Source: Pseudomonadota bacterium (GTDB lineage Bacteria; Pseudomonadota; Gammaproteobacteria; Burkholderiales; Gallionellaceae). From it: a DNA stretch of 64,000 bases. Location of the stretch: contig JAJXUI010000004.1 in assembly GCA_021782995.1 (NCBI GenBank), forward strand, positions 41,556 through 105,555, read 5' to 3'. The position numbers and the translations under genes were made by a program. The stretch's first letter is position 1. Each line of letters begins with the position of its first letter. Below the pieces are notes generated by a model that had not been told where the DNA came from, did not search any database, and saw nothing but the letters and a program-made list of their open reading frames with translations. Shown here in pieces: positions 37,017 to 46,501 of the stretch.

Positions 37017-39686
37017 TCACTGCCATTCAATACCAAACACCCGGAAATTCAATTTTCGCGGGTCGGTAGGGATAGGCACTCCTGTGGCGTCGGAATGGAG
37101 GCGATATTTGGATTTTCCACTTTCCATGTGGCTTATCGGGAATGTGCATATCTTTCGCGAATTAACAATACAGCTGCCGACGTTTTTATTTTTAGAATCA
37201 AGAAGTTCCAGATTCAGAATATCTTTACCTGCAGAAGGACCGGGTGCAACATTAATGGCGAGCCATCCAGGCACTGATGAATTTGATACGATTATTTCCG
37301 GGTTGTTGTTTGCCCATCGAAAGCTTTCATTTTGGTATGTTTCATAAGAATACCAGCCTGCGCCCAGCATTATTTTGGGCTTTGCATTTGTTGCGGTGTA
37401 TCTTGAGTCAACAATGTCTTTCCCATTGTTCAAAGTGAGATAGGATTGATCGACTTCGGCTGTCGGAGAAAATCCAATGTGCATCACCCGGTAAATCAAT
37501 TTTCGCTGATCGATGTATGAGGCGATTACACCATCCTCGTTATGTTTAAGAGAAAAGGGTGGTTGAAACCGGGATACATTAATTGTGTGACATGCATACG
37601 ATGAAAAAATCATCGTTCCCGCAAGCTGATTTCTTGCATCAAAGATGTTAACGGAAACTGGTCGATATCCCACACTGGGCCCTGATTCGGCACACATAAA
37701 TAGATAATTCGACTGGTTTGTTCTTTTATATAACCCGAGCAACAGTGTTCCATTTCTTCCATCAGACACCCAGCGAAAAGGAATATTCGTACCCTCAACT
37801 CCCCAATAACTTGCCAGTTCGGTAATGTCATTCCCCGGCATCGCCGTCAAGGAAAACAGGCCCGAATGCCATGCTGGTGCTCCTAGCGATTCCTGCAAGA
37901 TATCGCTTAGGCCTTGTTCGGTAAGTATAAATTTTGCTTTTGCTTTGTCATGCACGGTGACAATTCCATTTTCAGCCAAGATCAGTCTAAGCAAATCGGC
38001 ATGATCATCTTGTGGAATGCCGATATAGCTTTGTTCAAGCATGTCTTTGGGCGCATTCAAAATATCAGCATACTGGGTTGCATCCTTGTTGAACGGTTTG
38101 CTGGAAATTTCCCACATGGCCGAGGCGTTATTGGCAAGATTGGCGCCTATCCAGCTAACGGCCAAAATAATTGCCAGGGTTTTGGCAGCAAAATGCTTGT
38201 GACTTGCCAGGGATATTAGTCCGGCAGTAGTTAAGGTATAAACAATCCAGGCATTTATATATAAATATTTATATACATAGTAGCTGTCATAAACCGCGAA
38301 CCGCATTACAAAAAAGAACAGGATCGAGATGGGCAGCCATGACAGCAGAAATACATTTTTGCGCTTGACTATCTGAATGCTGCCGTAAATCATTGTGAAT
38401 GATAGGGCACCTGCCAAAAACAAGGAGAGCAGCTTTAGGGACAAATGTGCGTTCAACCAAGCTATTGGCGTGGATGTATAAGCGAGATTGGAAGGCCAGA
38501 CTCCCCAGAATTGCAAGAAACCAATATGGTTATGCATGGTTCCCCAGCTTCTGAATTGATCCAGTGCTCTAAGTCGCAGGGGCGCCGCCAAAAAATAGGC
38601 AGCGATAAATGCCAGCACGGAAAGGAAACCGAATGCCAGGAGAATATTCCGTTGCTTATGCCAACCATCCAGGGTAACCAAATCCGAGCCGATTCTTGGA
38701 AAAAATTTATTCAGGATGTAATAGAGCACTACTGGAACAACAAGATATGGGAGCGGATAGGGATATGCACCAACCACCATGAGTAGCAATATAACCGGGC
38801 CGAATAACGACCTGTTTATAGACTGTGCATCACGTATCCACAGTACGAAGTAATAGAAAACATAGGGTATTACAGCGTTATACATCAATGAGCCTTCATG
38901 CCCATTGAAGTAAGAAGTGAGATAAAAATTCCCGATAGTAGCCATGGAGGCCGTAACTATTGCAACCAGCTTTGATTGAGCAAACACATACCGCACGCAA
39001 GCATGAACACCAAGTGCAAATAATCCTATGTTGAGTAGCGCCTGCAGAAGAAATACATCCATGCCTTTGGGCAACCCGAGCAGCTCGGATATAAATGCCA
39101 GGCTGCTATATTGCAGCCGCCCCAAGTCGTGAATATAGCGATTTTTAAAGAACGCACTATCCTTCAGCGGGGTGATGCCAGATTGTTCCAGTAATGTTTC
39201 ATCCAAGCCGCCCCTGACACGGCTTGCCGTTTCGATTTTGGCCGTATCATGCAGAACTTCACCATTGATATACGCTGTACGGCCATTTAATCCGTCGAAT
39301 ATGTCTTCGTTGGCGGTATGCCAATATCCGCCCAAGCCACCGCTGAAGTATGTGAGTGCTGAAAAAAGCACAACAAAGATGAATAGTGCATAGGGTGGCC
39401 AATCACGTTTAATGCTGCCACCTACCAATATGCTTTTTGAGCCTCTCCAATTGATGTAAGCATTAATGGCGTTGATCCCCGCTGCAAACAAGAGGACGCA
39501 GAGGGTGGCTCGAGTGGAACTGGATAGTGCAATATATGCTAGGAAAAAAAAAGAAATGCCAAAAGAATAACCCAAGGCCAGCATGATTCCTGGAGGGGTA
39601 TTGGCAGTGTTATATAGCAACCCGTGAATTCCCCACCCGAGAAAAGCGCAAATCGCCACCAATATAAAAAAATATAAAATAAACAT
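37017..39686 (-). CDS. Large multi-pass membrane protein, GT-C-like
   Basis: 889 residues; family not recognised. About 12 hydrophobic helices span residues 1-540, then a soluble domain of about 330 residues (beta-rich, ends FRVFGIEWQ). The first large extracytoplasmic loop carries HTANEDIFDGLNGRTAY (about 127-143), resembling the acidic loop of GT-C glycosyltransferases, and long loops with Asp/His follow. The next gene makes a polyprenyl-phosphate-sugar synthase, supporting a GT-C role. It starts within the stop of a MORN lipoprotein gene (TAATG), so the two are tightly coupled. O-antigen ligase or polymerase is less likely. Confidence 0.6.
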   Translation of the reverse strand: MFILYFFILVAICAFLGWGIHGLLYNTANTPPGIMLALGYSFGISFFFLAYIALSSSTRATLCVLLFAAGINAINAYINWRGSKSILVGGSIKRDWPPYALFIFVVLFSALTYFSGGLGGYWHTANEDIFDGLNGRTAYINGEVLHDTAKIETASRVRGGLDETLLEQSGITPLKDSAFFKNRYIHDLGRLQYSSLAFISELLGLPKGMDVFLLQALLNIGLFALGVHACVRYVFAQSKLVAIVTASMATIGNFYLTSYFNGHEGSLMYNAVIPYVFYYFVLWIRDAQSINRSLFGPVILLLMVVGAYPYPLPYLVVPVVLYYILNKFFPRIGSDLVTLDGWHKQRNILLAFGFLSVLAFIAAYFLAAPLRLRALDQFRSWGTMHNHIGFLQFWGVWPSNLAYTSTPIAWLNAHLSLKLLSLFLAGALSFTMIYGSIQIVKRKNVFLLSWLPISILFFFVMRFAVYDSYYVYKYLYINAWIVYTLTTAGLISLASHKHFAAKTLAIILAVSWIGANLANNASAMWEISSKPFNKDATQYADILNAPKDMLEQSYIGIPQDDHADLLRLILAENGIVTVHDKAKAKFILTEQGLSDILQESLGAPAWHSGLFSLTAMPGNDITELASYWGVEGTNIPFRWVSDGRNGTLLLGLYKRTNQSNYLFMCAESGPSVGYRPVSVNIFDARNQLAGTMIFSSYACHTINVSRFQPPFSLKHNEDGVIASYIDQRKLIYRVMHIGFSPTAEVDQSYLTLNNGKDIVDSRYTATNAKPKIMLGAGWYSYETYQNESFRWANNNPEIIVSNSSVPGWLAINVAPGPSAGKDILNLELLDSKNKNVGSCIVNSRKICTFPISHMESGKSKYRLHSDATGVPIPTDPRKLNFRVFGIEWQ

Positions 39687-40066
39687 TATTTTACGACTGA
39701 TTCGCTATTGGACAAGACGTGCCCGTCTTTAAATTTGACTTCCGCAAGCTTGACACCATTTTCGTCCCATTGAATGCTAACTCCATCCAGATAGCCATCA
39801 CGGTATGTGGCGATGGATTTCATCTTGCCGGATTCATAGTATGCAATCGTGTCACCATTCAAAATTCCGGCACGATAATTTGCCTGGCTCATTTTTGCGC
39901 CGTTCTCGTAGTACATTGTCGATGGTCCATCAAGTAAGCCGTTTCTAACTGTGGCTTCGGTACGAATTTTCCCTGAAGGATAATAGCTTCGGCCTACATC
40001 CTTTTGCCAGCAGGCAGACAACAACATCGCTGAGCAGAAGATGGCGATGAGCAGAGTTATTCTCAT
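39686..40066 (-). CDS. MORN-repeat lipoprotein
   Basis: 126 residues. Lipobox LLSAC at residues 15-19 predicts lipidation after cleavage. The mature part has four MORN/YwqK-like repeats of about 23 residues (YYPSGKIRTEA, YYENGAKMSQA, YYESGKMKSIA, WDENGVKLAEV). Such repeats form beta-hairpin solenoids that bind partner proteins or lipids. It overlaps by one base the 889-residue membrane protein and by four the fusion gene upstream. It could present or stabilise the membrane protein at the envelope, a role inferred from coupling only. Confidence 0.82.
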   Translation of the reverse strand: MRITLLIAIFCSAMLLSACWQKDVGRSYYPSGKIRTEATVRNGLLDGPSTMYYENGAKMSQANYRAGILNGDTIAYYESGKMKSIATYRDGYLDGVSIQWDENGVKLAEVKFKDGHVLSNSESVVK

Positions 40067-41805
40067 GTCGGTTGTCCCAATCGTTGCTTGATCCTGTAAA
40101 TCATGTCAACAGCAATATGCTTGAGAAGGAAAGGTAGCACTGCCTTGTGTATTTCTGTTGATTTGGGTACCCGTCCCAAAATGCGCTCGCGAATTCGATC
40201 CATTTCCTGGTGACCAATTTCATTGATAGTGGCTGATGTTTTCTGCAACTCATGGATGCGGAACGCGGCGAGGAAATATGGGATATGCATGAACTTGGCT
40301 CCGGCATCGCGGAAGCGAACCAACAAATCCCAGTCCATCGCAAACCGGAACGACTCGTCGATGCGACCGCCGGCCTTTTCCCAAATGCGTCTACGCCAGA
40401 ACATTGTCTCTTGCGGCACATAATCTGCCCAGGTCAACACCTCGCAGTCGTGCCCAGGCATGATCCAGCGACCTATTTCCATGTCATTCTCGTCTATCAT
40501 CAGACGGTCGCCATACAACACATCGACATCCGGATTCCGTTCAAAAAAATCAGCCACCGTTGCCAGCGTGCCTGGCAATAATATGTCATCTGAATTGAGC
40601 CAGGCCATGATCTCACCACTGGTACGGGCCAAACCGCGATTGATTGCTTGCGACTGGCCGCTATCTTGTTCAGAGGCCCACCCGGTTAATTGTTCCTTGT
40701 AGCGCACCAACACCTCGACAGTATCGTCTTTCGATCCGCCATCCTGAACGAAGTATTCCAGATTTGGATATGCCTGATCCAGTACACTGCATATGGTGCG
40801 TTCAATGAAACTTCCTTGACCGAATGAGGGGGTAACGATAGATATCATTGGCGGATGCGCAAGATCAGCCACAGTTGGCGGCAACCCGAATTGTGTCATC
40901 GGGCGCGGTTTGTATTGGTTAAGGTTGCCAAGCCGGGGCTTGAAGATGTCCCTCGTCCGCAGTACCAATCTCCGTGCTGCTCTCGCCAAGGGACGCAGTA
41001 GGGGTACGGTGCCATTTTCTAGATGTTTGATCGCCTGCTTCTGCTCCTTAAGCAATAGCGAAAGCCGGAATATTTCCTTTTCCTTTGCTTGTAATAATAT
41101 AGCTTGTGATTGAATTGCGTCTTCCTGCGCTTGCAAGGCTTTTTCTTTTTCCTCCAGCTGTCGCATAAAACTTCCGTTTTGTTTCAGACTGTTTGCTGCA
41201 TTAAGCCAGTCTGTGCCATTGATTTGTGCATAAGCGTCCATAGCCGCCTTTGCGCGCCTGGGAAAGAAAGCGATTACATCATTTATAACCATCAACTCAT
41301 GCTCTTCGCTCATTGTCATCAAAAATGTGATGACTTGATGGAAGCTGGGCCAATGCGATATTTCATGGGGCGCAAGTGGCGGAGCGAGAAATAATCGTGC
41401 ATCATCGATTAATACCGCAGATTCTGGATTCAACTTGCCTATGGCATGCAACTCTTCCAGCAATGGACATTGCGAGCGTTCTCCAGCCGTGCCGGTCGCA
41501 ACACACCAGTGTGCATCCAGCCAGTACAGTACGCCTAGACTTTGCAACTCCTGCTGCAACTCATGCAATGTCGTTCCGGAATCGCCTTGCAGGATACGGA
41601 TATTCGGATAGGAATTGAAACGTGTAGCGGCATCATTCCATAATGATTCTGACAGTTCGATCGAAATGATATTATCGAAACTGGATTGAAATTCGGCGAC
41701 AGTGTCGCCTTTAAATGTGCCGGTCTCAACAAGCACGTTTAGTGAGAGCTTGGATTTAAGCGCAGCAACCAGATTGAAATCGAGAGAGAAGCTTATTGCA
41801 CCCAT
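40063..41805 (-). CDS. Methyltransferase-coiled coil-GT2 fusion protein
   Basis: 580 residues in three parts. 1-200: class I methyltransferase-like fold with LVETGTFKGDTVAEF, SIELSES, and LYWLDAHWC. 205-265: heptad-rich segment (QLEEKEKALQAQEDAIQSQ, then QAKEKEIFRLSLLLKEQKQ) predicted as a coiled coil. 305-560: GT2 domain with ISIVTPSFGQGSFIE, DGGSKDDT, LNSDDILLPG and FAMDWDLLVRF. It lies one gene from a Wzm/Wzt exporter whose ATPase has a carbohydrate-binding-type tail, a context where chain terminators with coiled-coil rulers occur. Terminator function is a hypothesis. Confidence 0.82.
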   Translation of the reverse strand: MGAISFSLDFNLVAALKSKLSLNVLVETGTFKGDTVAEFQSSFDNIISIELSESLWNDAATRFNSYPNIRILQGDSGTTLHELQQELQSLGVLYWLDAHWCVATGTAGERSQCPLLEELHAIGKLNPESAVLIDDARLFLAPPLAPHEISHWPSFHQVITFLMTMSEEHELMVINDVIAFFPRRAKAAMDAYAQINGTDWLNAANSLKQNGSFMRQLEEKEKALQAQEDAIQSQAILLQAKEKEIFRLSLLLKEQKQAIKHLENGTVPLLRPLARAARRLVLRTRDIFKPRLGNLNQYKPRPMTQFGLPPTVADLAHPPMISIVTPSFGQGSFIERTICSVLDQAYPNLEYFVQDGGSKDDTVEVLVRYKEQLTGWASEQDSGQSQAINRGLARTSGEIMAWLNSDDILLPGTLATVADFFERNPDVDVLYGDRLMIDENDMEIGRWIMPGHDCEVLTWADYVPQETMFWRRRIWEKAGGRIDESFRFAMDWDLLVRFRDAGAKFMHIPYFLAAFRIHELQKTSATINEIGHQEMDRIRERILGRVPKSTEIHKAVLPFLLKHIAVDMIYRIKQRLGQPT

Positions 41806-42656
41806 GAAATTATCTTCTGTTTAATATTTTGGAATAATTGTTGAACAGTAATAGTTTGCTGTGTCTTCTTAAGTTCAGAATCCAATCGTTGAATTAACTC
41901 CAGTCTTTCTTTGCAAATATCGGACAGAATTTTTATCTGGATCTCCAGTGATTCTCTGTCATCAATGCAAATATATCCATGATCAACTGAAGAAGCGAGA
42001 TTTGATTCTGAAGGTATGAATAGGCAATCGCAATAAATAAGCCTCCCATTCATATCTACATGTAAATCACTTAGCGTATACATCTCATATCCGAAATCAT
42101 TTAATGTTTCGTATATATCCTTGGGAGTACATTGATTTTTGTAAAGAGGAGTGAATATTAACTCAACCTGAATCACCGGGCGATGTTTCGATATGCACTT
42201 TTGTCCTCCCTTGATGACCTCAAGATCGTTACCTTGCGTATCAACTTTTAAAAATGACAGGCGGTGAGCCTCAGAAATTCCATCGCAGAATAAGTCAAGA
42301 GTAGTTACAGGTACAGAGTGCTCATTAATGTTTCCTTGCGTTTTGTAGTTTTCACCATATTGAAGTAGGGATGCAGTAGCAGTGTTATCATCAAAATACA
42401 AGATACTAGTATCAGTATTCGCACCCAACGCTGCTGGAATTAATTCGAAAGTGCAACTCGCAGATAGTGAGATTCGCTCCGAAATGATCCCTAAATTATC
42501 AGGGTTGGGTTCAAATGCAATTACCCTCTCGAAGAAACCGGATTGGATCAATGATTCAGAATAGTGTCCGTGATGAGCACCTACATCAATTGCGATCAAT
42601 GGGAGCTGTCCGGGTTGACTCAGACTAGACAGTAATTTGATTGTGGACTTGTTCAT
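41793..42656 (-). CDS. FkbM-family methyltransferase with C-terminal coiled coil
   Basis: 287 residues. SAM motif IAIDVGAHHGHYSESL, then VIAFEPNP, LDLFCDG and the FkbM signature VDTQGNDLEVIKGG (about 145-158). FkbM enzymes O-methylate sugars. The last 50 residues (ICKERLELIQRLDSELKKTQ) form a likely coiled coil ending in an amphipathic helix. The stop overlaps the start of the fusion protein by 13 bases, and the wzt gene ends 13 bases upstream. It may cap or decorate the exported chain. Confidence 0.87.
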   Translation of the reverse strand: MNKSTIKLLSSLSQPGQLPLIAIDVGAHHGHYSESLIQSGFFERVIAFEPNPDNLGIISERISLSASCTFELIPAALGANTDTSILYFDDNTATASLLQYGENYKTQGNINEHSVPVTTLDLFCDGISEAHRLSFLKVDTQGNDLEVIKGGQKCISKHRPVIQVELIFTPLYKNQCTPKDIYETLNDFGYEMYTLSDLHVDMNGRLIYCDCLFIPSESNLASSVDHGYICIDDRESLEIQIKILSDICKERLELIQRLDSELKKTQQTITVQQLFQNIKQKIISWVQ

Positions 42657-42669
42657 TAAGAATCGAGGG

Positions 42670-43947
42670 TTAGGTTGGAGTTTGATCTACTGAGACAAAG
42701 CGCACCTTTGCTCCCATGCCTACAAGGCCGTAAAATGGCGGTGGAGAGGTGTTGTAATCCCAGTTGATATTAATAGGCCCGATCCATGAAGATTCGTCGA
42801 TAAGCTGTCCAGTAGTACCATCCTCAGAGGGGAGCGTTAAACTGACACAATAGCTGTATTGCCCTGCCTCAAGGTTTGCTGGCATAGTCAATTCGAAAGC
42901 TGATATTTGATCTGGCTCTAGATCGGGAGGTGATATGTTTAAGTTGAAAGAGCCGGTCGCAGTAACTATCTGGTCGTATTTATTTTTAATTGCCAAATAA
43001 ACATGTAAATTGTTAAGGTCATTTGCTTTGTATCGAATCAGGAATTTAATAAAATCGCCCATCCTGATTGAGGAAATTGGTTTGTCGTCCATATCCAACA
43101 TCTCAATCGATAACAAATATGTTTCTGTAATACCGCACGAAGTTGGTCGAGATTCAACTTCGTGCACCACATCTTTGCTTTTCCTTTCGGGTGTAGCATT
43201 AGAATCCTGTGCTAACGGATTTGAGTCCTGAAAATAATGCCTGATAGCTTCAAGATTACAACCATCAAAAACTGATTGTCCTTCGCGAAGAAATATGCCG
43301 CGTTCGCATATGTCGCGAACAGAACCCATGTCGTGAGATACGAATAGCAAAGTTGTGCCATTGTCTCGAAGCTTGCGGATATGGCGAAAACATTTCTGCT
43401 GAAAAAAGAAGTCACCTACGCTGAGCGCCTCATCGATGATAAGGATGTCCGGGTCACAAAGCACCTGTACTGCAAAAGCCAGGCGCATCATCATGCCACT
43501 GGAGTATGTTTTGACAGGACGGTCAATTGCGGAACCGATTTCGGCAAAGGCTTCGATCTCAGAGAATCGGGCAATAATTTCTGCTTTTGCCAATCCAAGC
43601 AGCAAACCGTTAAGGATAACGTTGTCCCGCCCGGTATATTCTGGGTTAAAGCCGCTGCCCAATTCAAGCAATGCCGAAACACGTCCAAATACCTTGACAT
43701 CACCAGTAGTCGGCATCAGAGTGCCGGTTAGAATTTCCAGCAGGGTACTCTTGCCACCACCGTTGCGGCCGATGATGGCAACAGATTCACCTCGCTTGAT
43801 GTTAAAACTGATGTCCTTCAGCGCCCAAATTTCCTGCATGCCCTTGGTATGCATTGGCCATACAGCGTGGAGAAGACGGGAAAGCTGGTCTTCAAATACA
43901 CGATAACATTTACTGACCCCGTTTACACTGATGGCAATCTCGTTCAT
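42670..43947 (-). CDS. wzt: Wzt-type ABC transporter ATPase with C-terminal substrate domain
   Basis: 425 residues. Nucleotide-binding domain 1-250: Walker A GRNGGGKST near 58, signature SSGMMMRLAFAV, Walker B ILIIDEALSVGD, H loop VSHDMG. A linker then leads to a C-terminal beta domain (about 270-420) with SFNLNISPPDLEPDQIS and NWDYN, like the Wzt domain that recognises the finished O-polysaccharide end. It pairs with the permease 3 bases upstream on the transcript. Such tails are typical where chain length is set by a non-reducing-end cap, in agreement with neighbouring methyltransferases. Confidence 0.92.
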   Translation of the reverse strand: MNEIAISVNGVSKCYRVFEDQLSRLLHAVWPMHTKGMQEIWALKDISFNIKRGESVAIIGRNGGGKSTLLEILTGTLMPTTGDVKVFGRVSALLELGSGFNPEYTGRDNVILNGLLLGLAKAEIIARFSEIEAFAEIGSAIDRPVKTYSSGMMMRLAFAVQVLCDPDILIIDEALSVGDFFFQQKCFRHIRKLRDNGTTLLFVSHDMGSVRDICERGIFLREGQSVFDGCNLEAIRHYFQDSNPLAQDSNATPERKSKDVVHEVESRPTSCGITETYLLSIEMLDMDDKPISSIRMGDFIKFLIRYKANDLNNLHVYLAIKNKYDQIVTATGSFNLNISPPDLEPDQISAFELTMPANLEAGQYSYCVSLTLPSEDGTTGQLIDESSWIGPININWDYNTSPPPFYGLVGMGAKVRFVSVDQTPT

Positions 43948-43950
43948 GGA

Positions 43951-44736
43951 TTACACCATATCGGCAAAGCCGGGTCGCAAACGCCTGAACAACACCAGGG
44001 CGGCAAAGGCAAAAGCAGATGCCAAAGTAAAGTATATGACCAATCCTTTCATGGCCGGCATAAGCCCGATAAACATGACCAAGCGAAACTGCTCGACCAT
44101 AAAAGTCAGCGGGTTGAGTAACAACAAATTCTGCAACAAAGGAGGAGCTGCCTCAATACTGTAAAAAATGGGGGTTAAGAACAGCAGAGTGTGATTGAAC
44201 ATCCCGGTAAGCTGCCCAAGATCGCGTACAACCACTCCAACCGATGAAAGGAGCCAGCTCAATCCCAGCAATACGGGAATAAAGGCTATCAAAACCAAGG
44301 GGAATAAAACAGCTGTTGGTTTGGGCGCCCCAAATAGCAACGCATAGCCTAAAAGCCAGACCGTAATACCGATGAGCGCATGGATAAGCGCGGTAGCTAC
44401 GCTGATGACTGGCAACAACTCAAGTGGAAATACAACCTTCTTGACGAAATTGGGGTTGCTGGTGATAACTGTGCTGGACTTAGTCAGCACTTCGGAAAAA
44501 AAATTGAATATGATGAGTCCGGCAAATAGCATGAACGAGTAATCTGTGGTGGTGCCGGCGAAGCCCCAACGGGCTTTGAGTATGACACCAAAGGCAACGG
44601 TGTAGACAACAAGTAAGAACAAGGGCTGAACAAAGGACCAAATGATCCCCCCGAAAGAACCGCGGTATCTGACGGAAAATTCTCGTTTGGTGAGTTCGAT
44701 AAACAGACTGCGATGCCGCCAAAGGGAAATCAACAA
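43951..44736 (-). CDS. wzm: Wzm-type ABC-2 polysaccharide exporter permease
   Basis: 261 residues with six TM helices. N-terminal amphipathic start (SLWRHRSLFIELTKREFSV) then RYRGSFGGIIWSFVQPLF, and the later LTPIFYS and LNPLTFMVEQFR segments are ABC-2 polysaccharide permease hallmarks. With Wzt it carries undecaprenyl-linked polysaccharide across the inner membrane. It is the first gene of the block, preceded by a 336-base region that should hold the promoter. Confidence 0.93.
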   Translation of the reverse strand: MLISLWRHRSLFIELTKREFSVRYRGSFGGIIWSFVQPLFLLVVYTVAFGVILKARWGFAGTTTDYSFMLFAGLIIFNFFSEVLTKSSTVITSNPNFVKKVVFPLELLPVISVATALIHALIGITVWLLGYALLFGAPKPTAVLFPLVLIAFIPVLLGLSWLLSSVGVVVRDLGQLTGMFNHTLLFLTPIFYSIEAAPPLLQNLLLLNPLTFMVEQFRLVMFIGLMPAMKGLVIYFTLASAFAFAALVLFRRLRPGFADMV

Positions 44737-45072
44737 TTCAAACGCCCCCGATTACTCTGCTTTGCATCCATTCTATTATTACAGCCTGTGTATATGTGAT
44801 TTTCATTATAAACATTATGTCAATGTTCAAATTGATGGGTGAGCATTAACATTTGCTTTGATTCTTTGACTAGATGACTTCTGTTTGAGTCATTGAGTAA
44901 GTGATATATATAGAGTCAGCTTGTCACAATATGTTAAGAGATACAGGCTCCCACCAAATTTATTGAAAACCGCCCAAATATGTTCTAAAAGTATATCCCA
45001 CAGAGGTAAGTATTGGCAATCAATAGGGATAAAGTGTTGCTATAGATCCTTGATATTGCAATTAAAAAATAG
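44737..45072. other. AT-rich gap between wzm and rfbC, no gene seen
   Basis: No ORF of coding character on either strand. The minus-strand sequence upstream of wzm contains TTAACA and TATATA about 19 bases apart (weak promoter candidate near 44890-44945). The rest is AT-rich and unexplained. Confidence 0.4.
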
Positions 45073-45618
45073 CTAAGGAAAAAGTTCTGCTGACAGAAAT
45101 GGGGTTGCACTTTTGTCTTTTTCAGAAACTATCGGAGGTGAATTGAGATTCCAATCTATAGCCAGATCAATATCGTTCCATAAAATACTTCGCTCATATT
45201 CTGGTTGCCAATAGTTAGTTGTTTTATATAAAAACTCAGCAGTATTTGAAAGTACTAAGAAACCATGCGCGAAACCTTCAGGTATCCACAGCATCCGCTT
45301 ATTTTCGGCAGAGAGTTCAATAGAAACATGCTTACCGAAAGTTTGCGAATTTTTGCGGATGTCTACAGCTACATCGAGAACTGCGCCCTGAGCTACTCTT
45401 ACCAATTTCCCTTGAGGAAATTTGATTTGGTAGTGTAAGCCTCGAAGAACATTATTTACGGACCTGGAATGATTATCTTGAACAAAGCTGACTTCCCTAC
45501 AAATAAGTTCTGTAAACTTATTATGGTTGTAGCTTTCAAAAAAAAAGCCTCTATCATCGCCGAATACTTGAGGTTCAATGAGCAGTACTTCGGGAATAGC
45601 GAGTGGAATCGCCTTCAT
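45073..45618 (-). CDS. rfbC: dTDP-4-dehydrorhamnose 3,5-epimerase
   Basis: 181 residues, cupin fold; third step of dTDP-L-rhamnose synthesis. Conserved segments are FGDDRGFFFESYN, VLRGLHYQ (catalytic His), GKLVRVAQGAVLDVAVDIR and PEGFAHGFLVLS. The start shares a base with the rfbA stop (TGATG). Last gene of the rfbBDAC operon. The C-terminal 20 residues (SEKDKSATPF) are typical of the family. It appears lower in GC than the three preceding genes. Confidence 0.95.
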   Translation of the reverse strand: MKAIPLAIPEVLLIEPQVFGDDRGFFFESYNHNKFTELICREVSFVQDNHSRSVNNVLRGLHYQIKFPQGKLVRVAQGAVLDVAVDIRKNSQTFGKHVSIELSAENKRMLWIPEGFAHGFLVLSNTAEFLYKTTNYWQPEYERSILWNDIDLAIDWNLNSPPIVSEKDKSATPFLSAELFP

Positions 45619-46499
45619 CAGTAAGTCCTTTCCATCAAAACCTGCATCAGATATTGTCCGTAGCCATTTTTTAAAAGAGGTGAGGCAAGCATTTCTAGCT
45701 GGCCAGCATCAATCCACTTTTGCCGGTAGGCAATCTCCTCAGGACATGCAACTTTCAGGCCTTGTCTTTGCTCCAACGTGGCTATGAAATGACTTGCATC
45801 CAATAGCGAATCGTGTGTGCCGGTATCAAGCCAGGCATAGCCGCGCCCCATGATTTCAACGTTCAGTTTGCCTTGATCAAGGTATAGCCGGTTGAGGTCG
45901 GTAATTTCAAGTTCGCCTCGTGCGGAAGGTTTGAGGTTCCTGGCCATGTCAACCACGTTGTTGTCATAAAAATACAGGCCGGTTACCGCGTAGTTGGATT
46001 TGGGATGTTTGGGCTTTTCCTCGATCGAAAGCACTCTGCCAGACCTGTCGAATTCCGCAACACCGTATCGTTCCGGGTCATGCACATGGTATGCAAATAC
46101 GGATGCACCATCTGTGCGGGCCATGGCGCTGCCGAGAAGGTTGGGCAGGTCATGACCGTAGTAGATGTTGTCACCCAGTATCAGTGAGCTGGGATTATTG
46201 CCAATAAATTGATCGCCAATGATGAAAGCTTGCGCCAGTCCGTCAGGGCTCGGTTGCACTGCATATTGCAGGTTGAGCCCCCACTGGCTGCCGTCGCCAA
46301 GTAATTGCTGGAAGCGAGGCGTATCTTGTGGCGTGCTGATGATAAGTATGTCACGAATATTGGCCAGCATCAGGGTGCTGAGTGGGTAGTAAATCATTGG
46401 TTTGTCATAAACAGGGAGAAGCTGCTTGCTGATGGCCAGTGTGGCGGGGTGCAAACGTGTGCCGGAGCCGCCTGCAAGGATGATGCCTTTGCGTGTCAT
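45618..46499 (-). CDS. rfbA: Glucose-1-phosphate thymidylyltransferase
   Basis: 293 residues; makes dTDP-glucose from dTTP and glucose 1-phosphate. [20 protein letters not shown] (residues 9-28) is the nucleotide and sugar-phosphate motif; [18 protein letters not shown] and [10 protein letters not shown] follow. The usual tetramer-type long form, 290-300 residues. Located 2 bases after rfbD. Confidence 0.97.
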   Translation of the reverse strand: MTRKGIILAGGSGTRLHPATLAISKQLLPVYDKPMIYYPLSTLMLANIRDILIISTPQDTPRFQQLLGDGSQWGLNLQYAVQPSPDGLAQAFIIGDQFIGNNPSSLILGDNIYYGHDLPNLLGSAMARTDGASVFAYHVHDPERYGVAEFDRSGRVLSIEEKPKHPKSNYAVTGLYFYDNNVVDMARNLKPSARGELEITDLNRLYLDQGKLNVEIMGRGYAWLDTGTHDSLLDASHFIATLEQRQGLKVACPEEIAYRQKWIDAGQLEMLASPLLKNGYGQYLMQVLMERTY

Positions 46500-46501
46500 A
46501 A

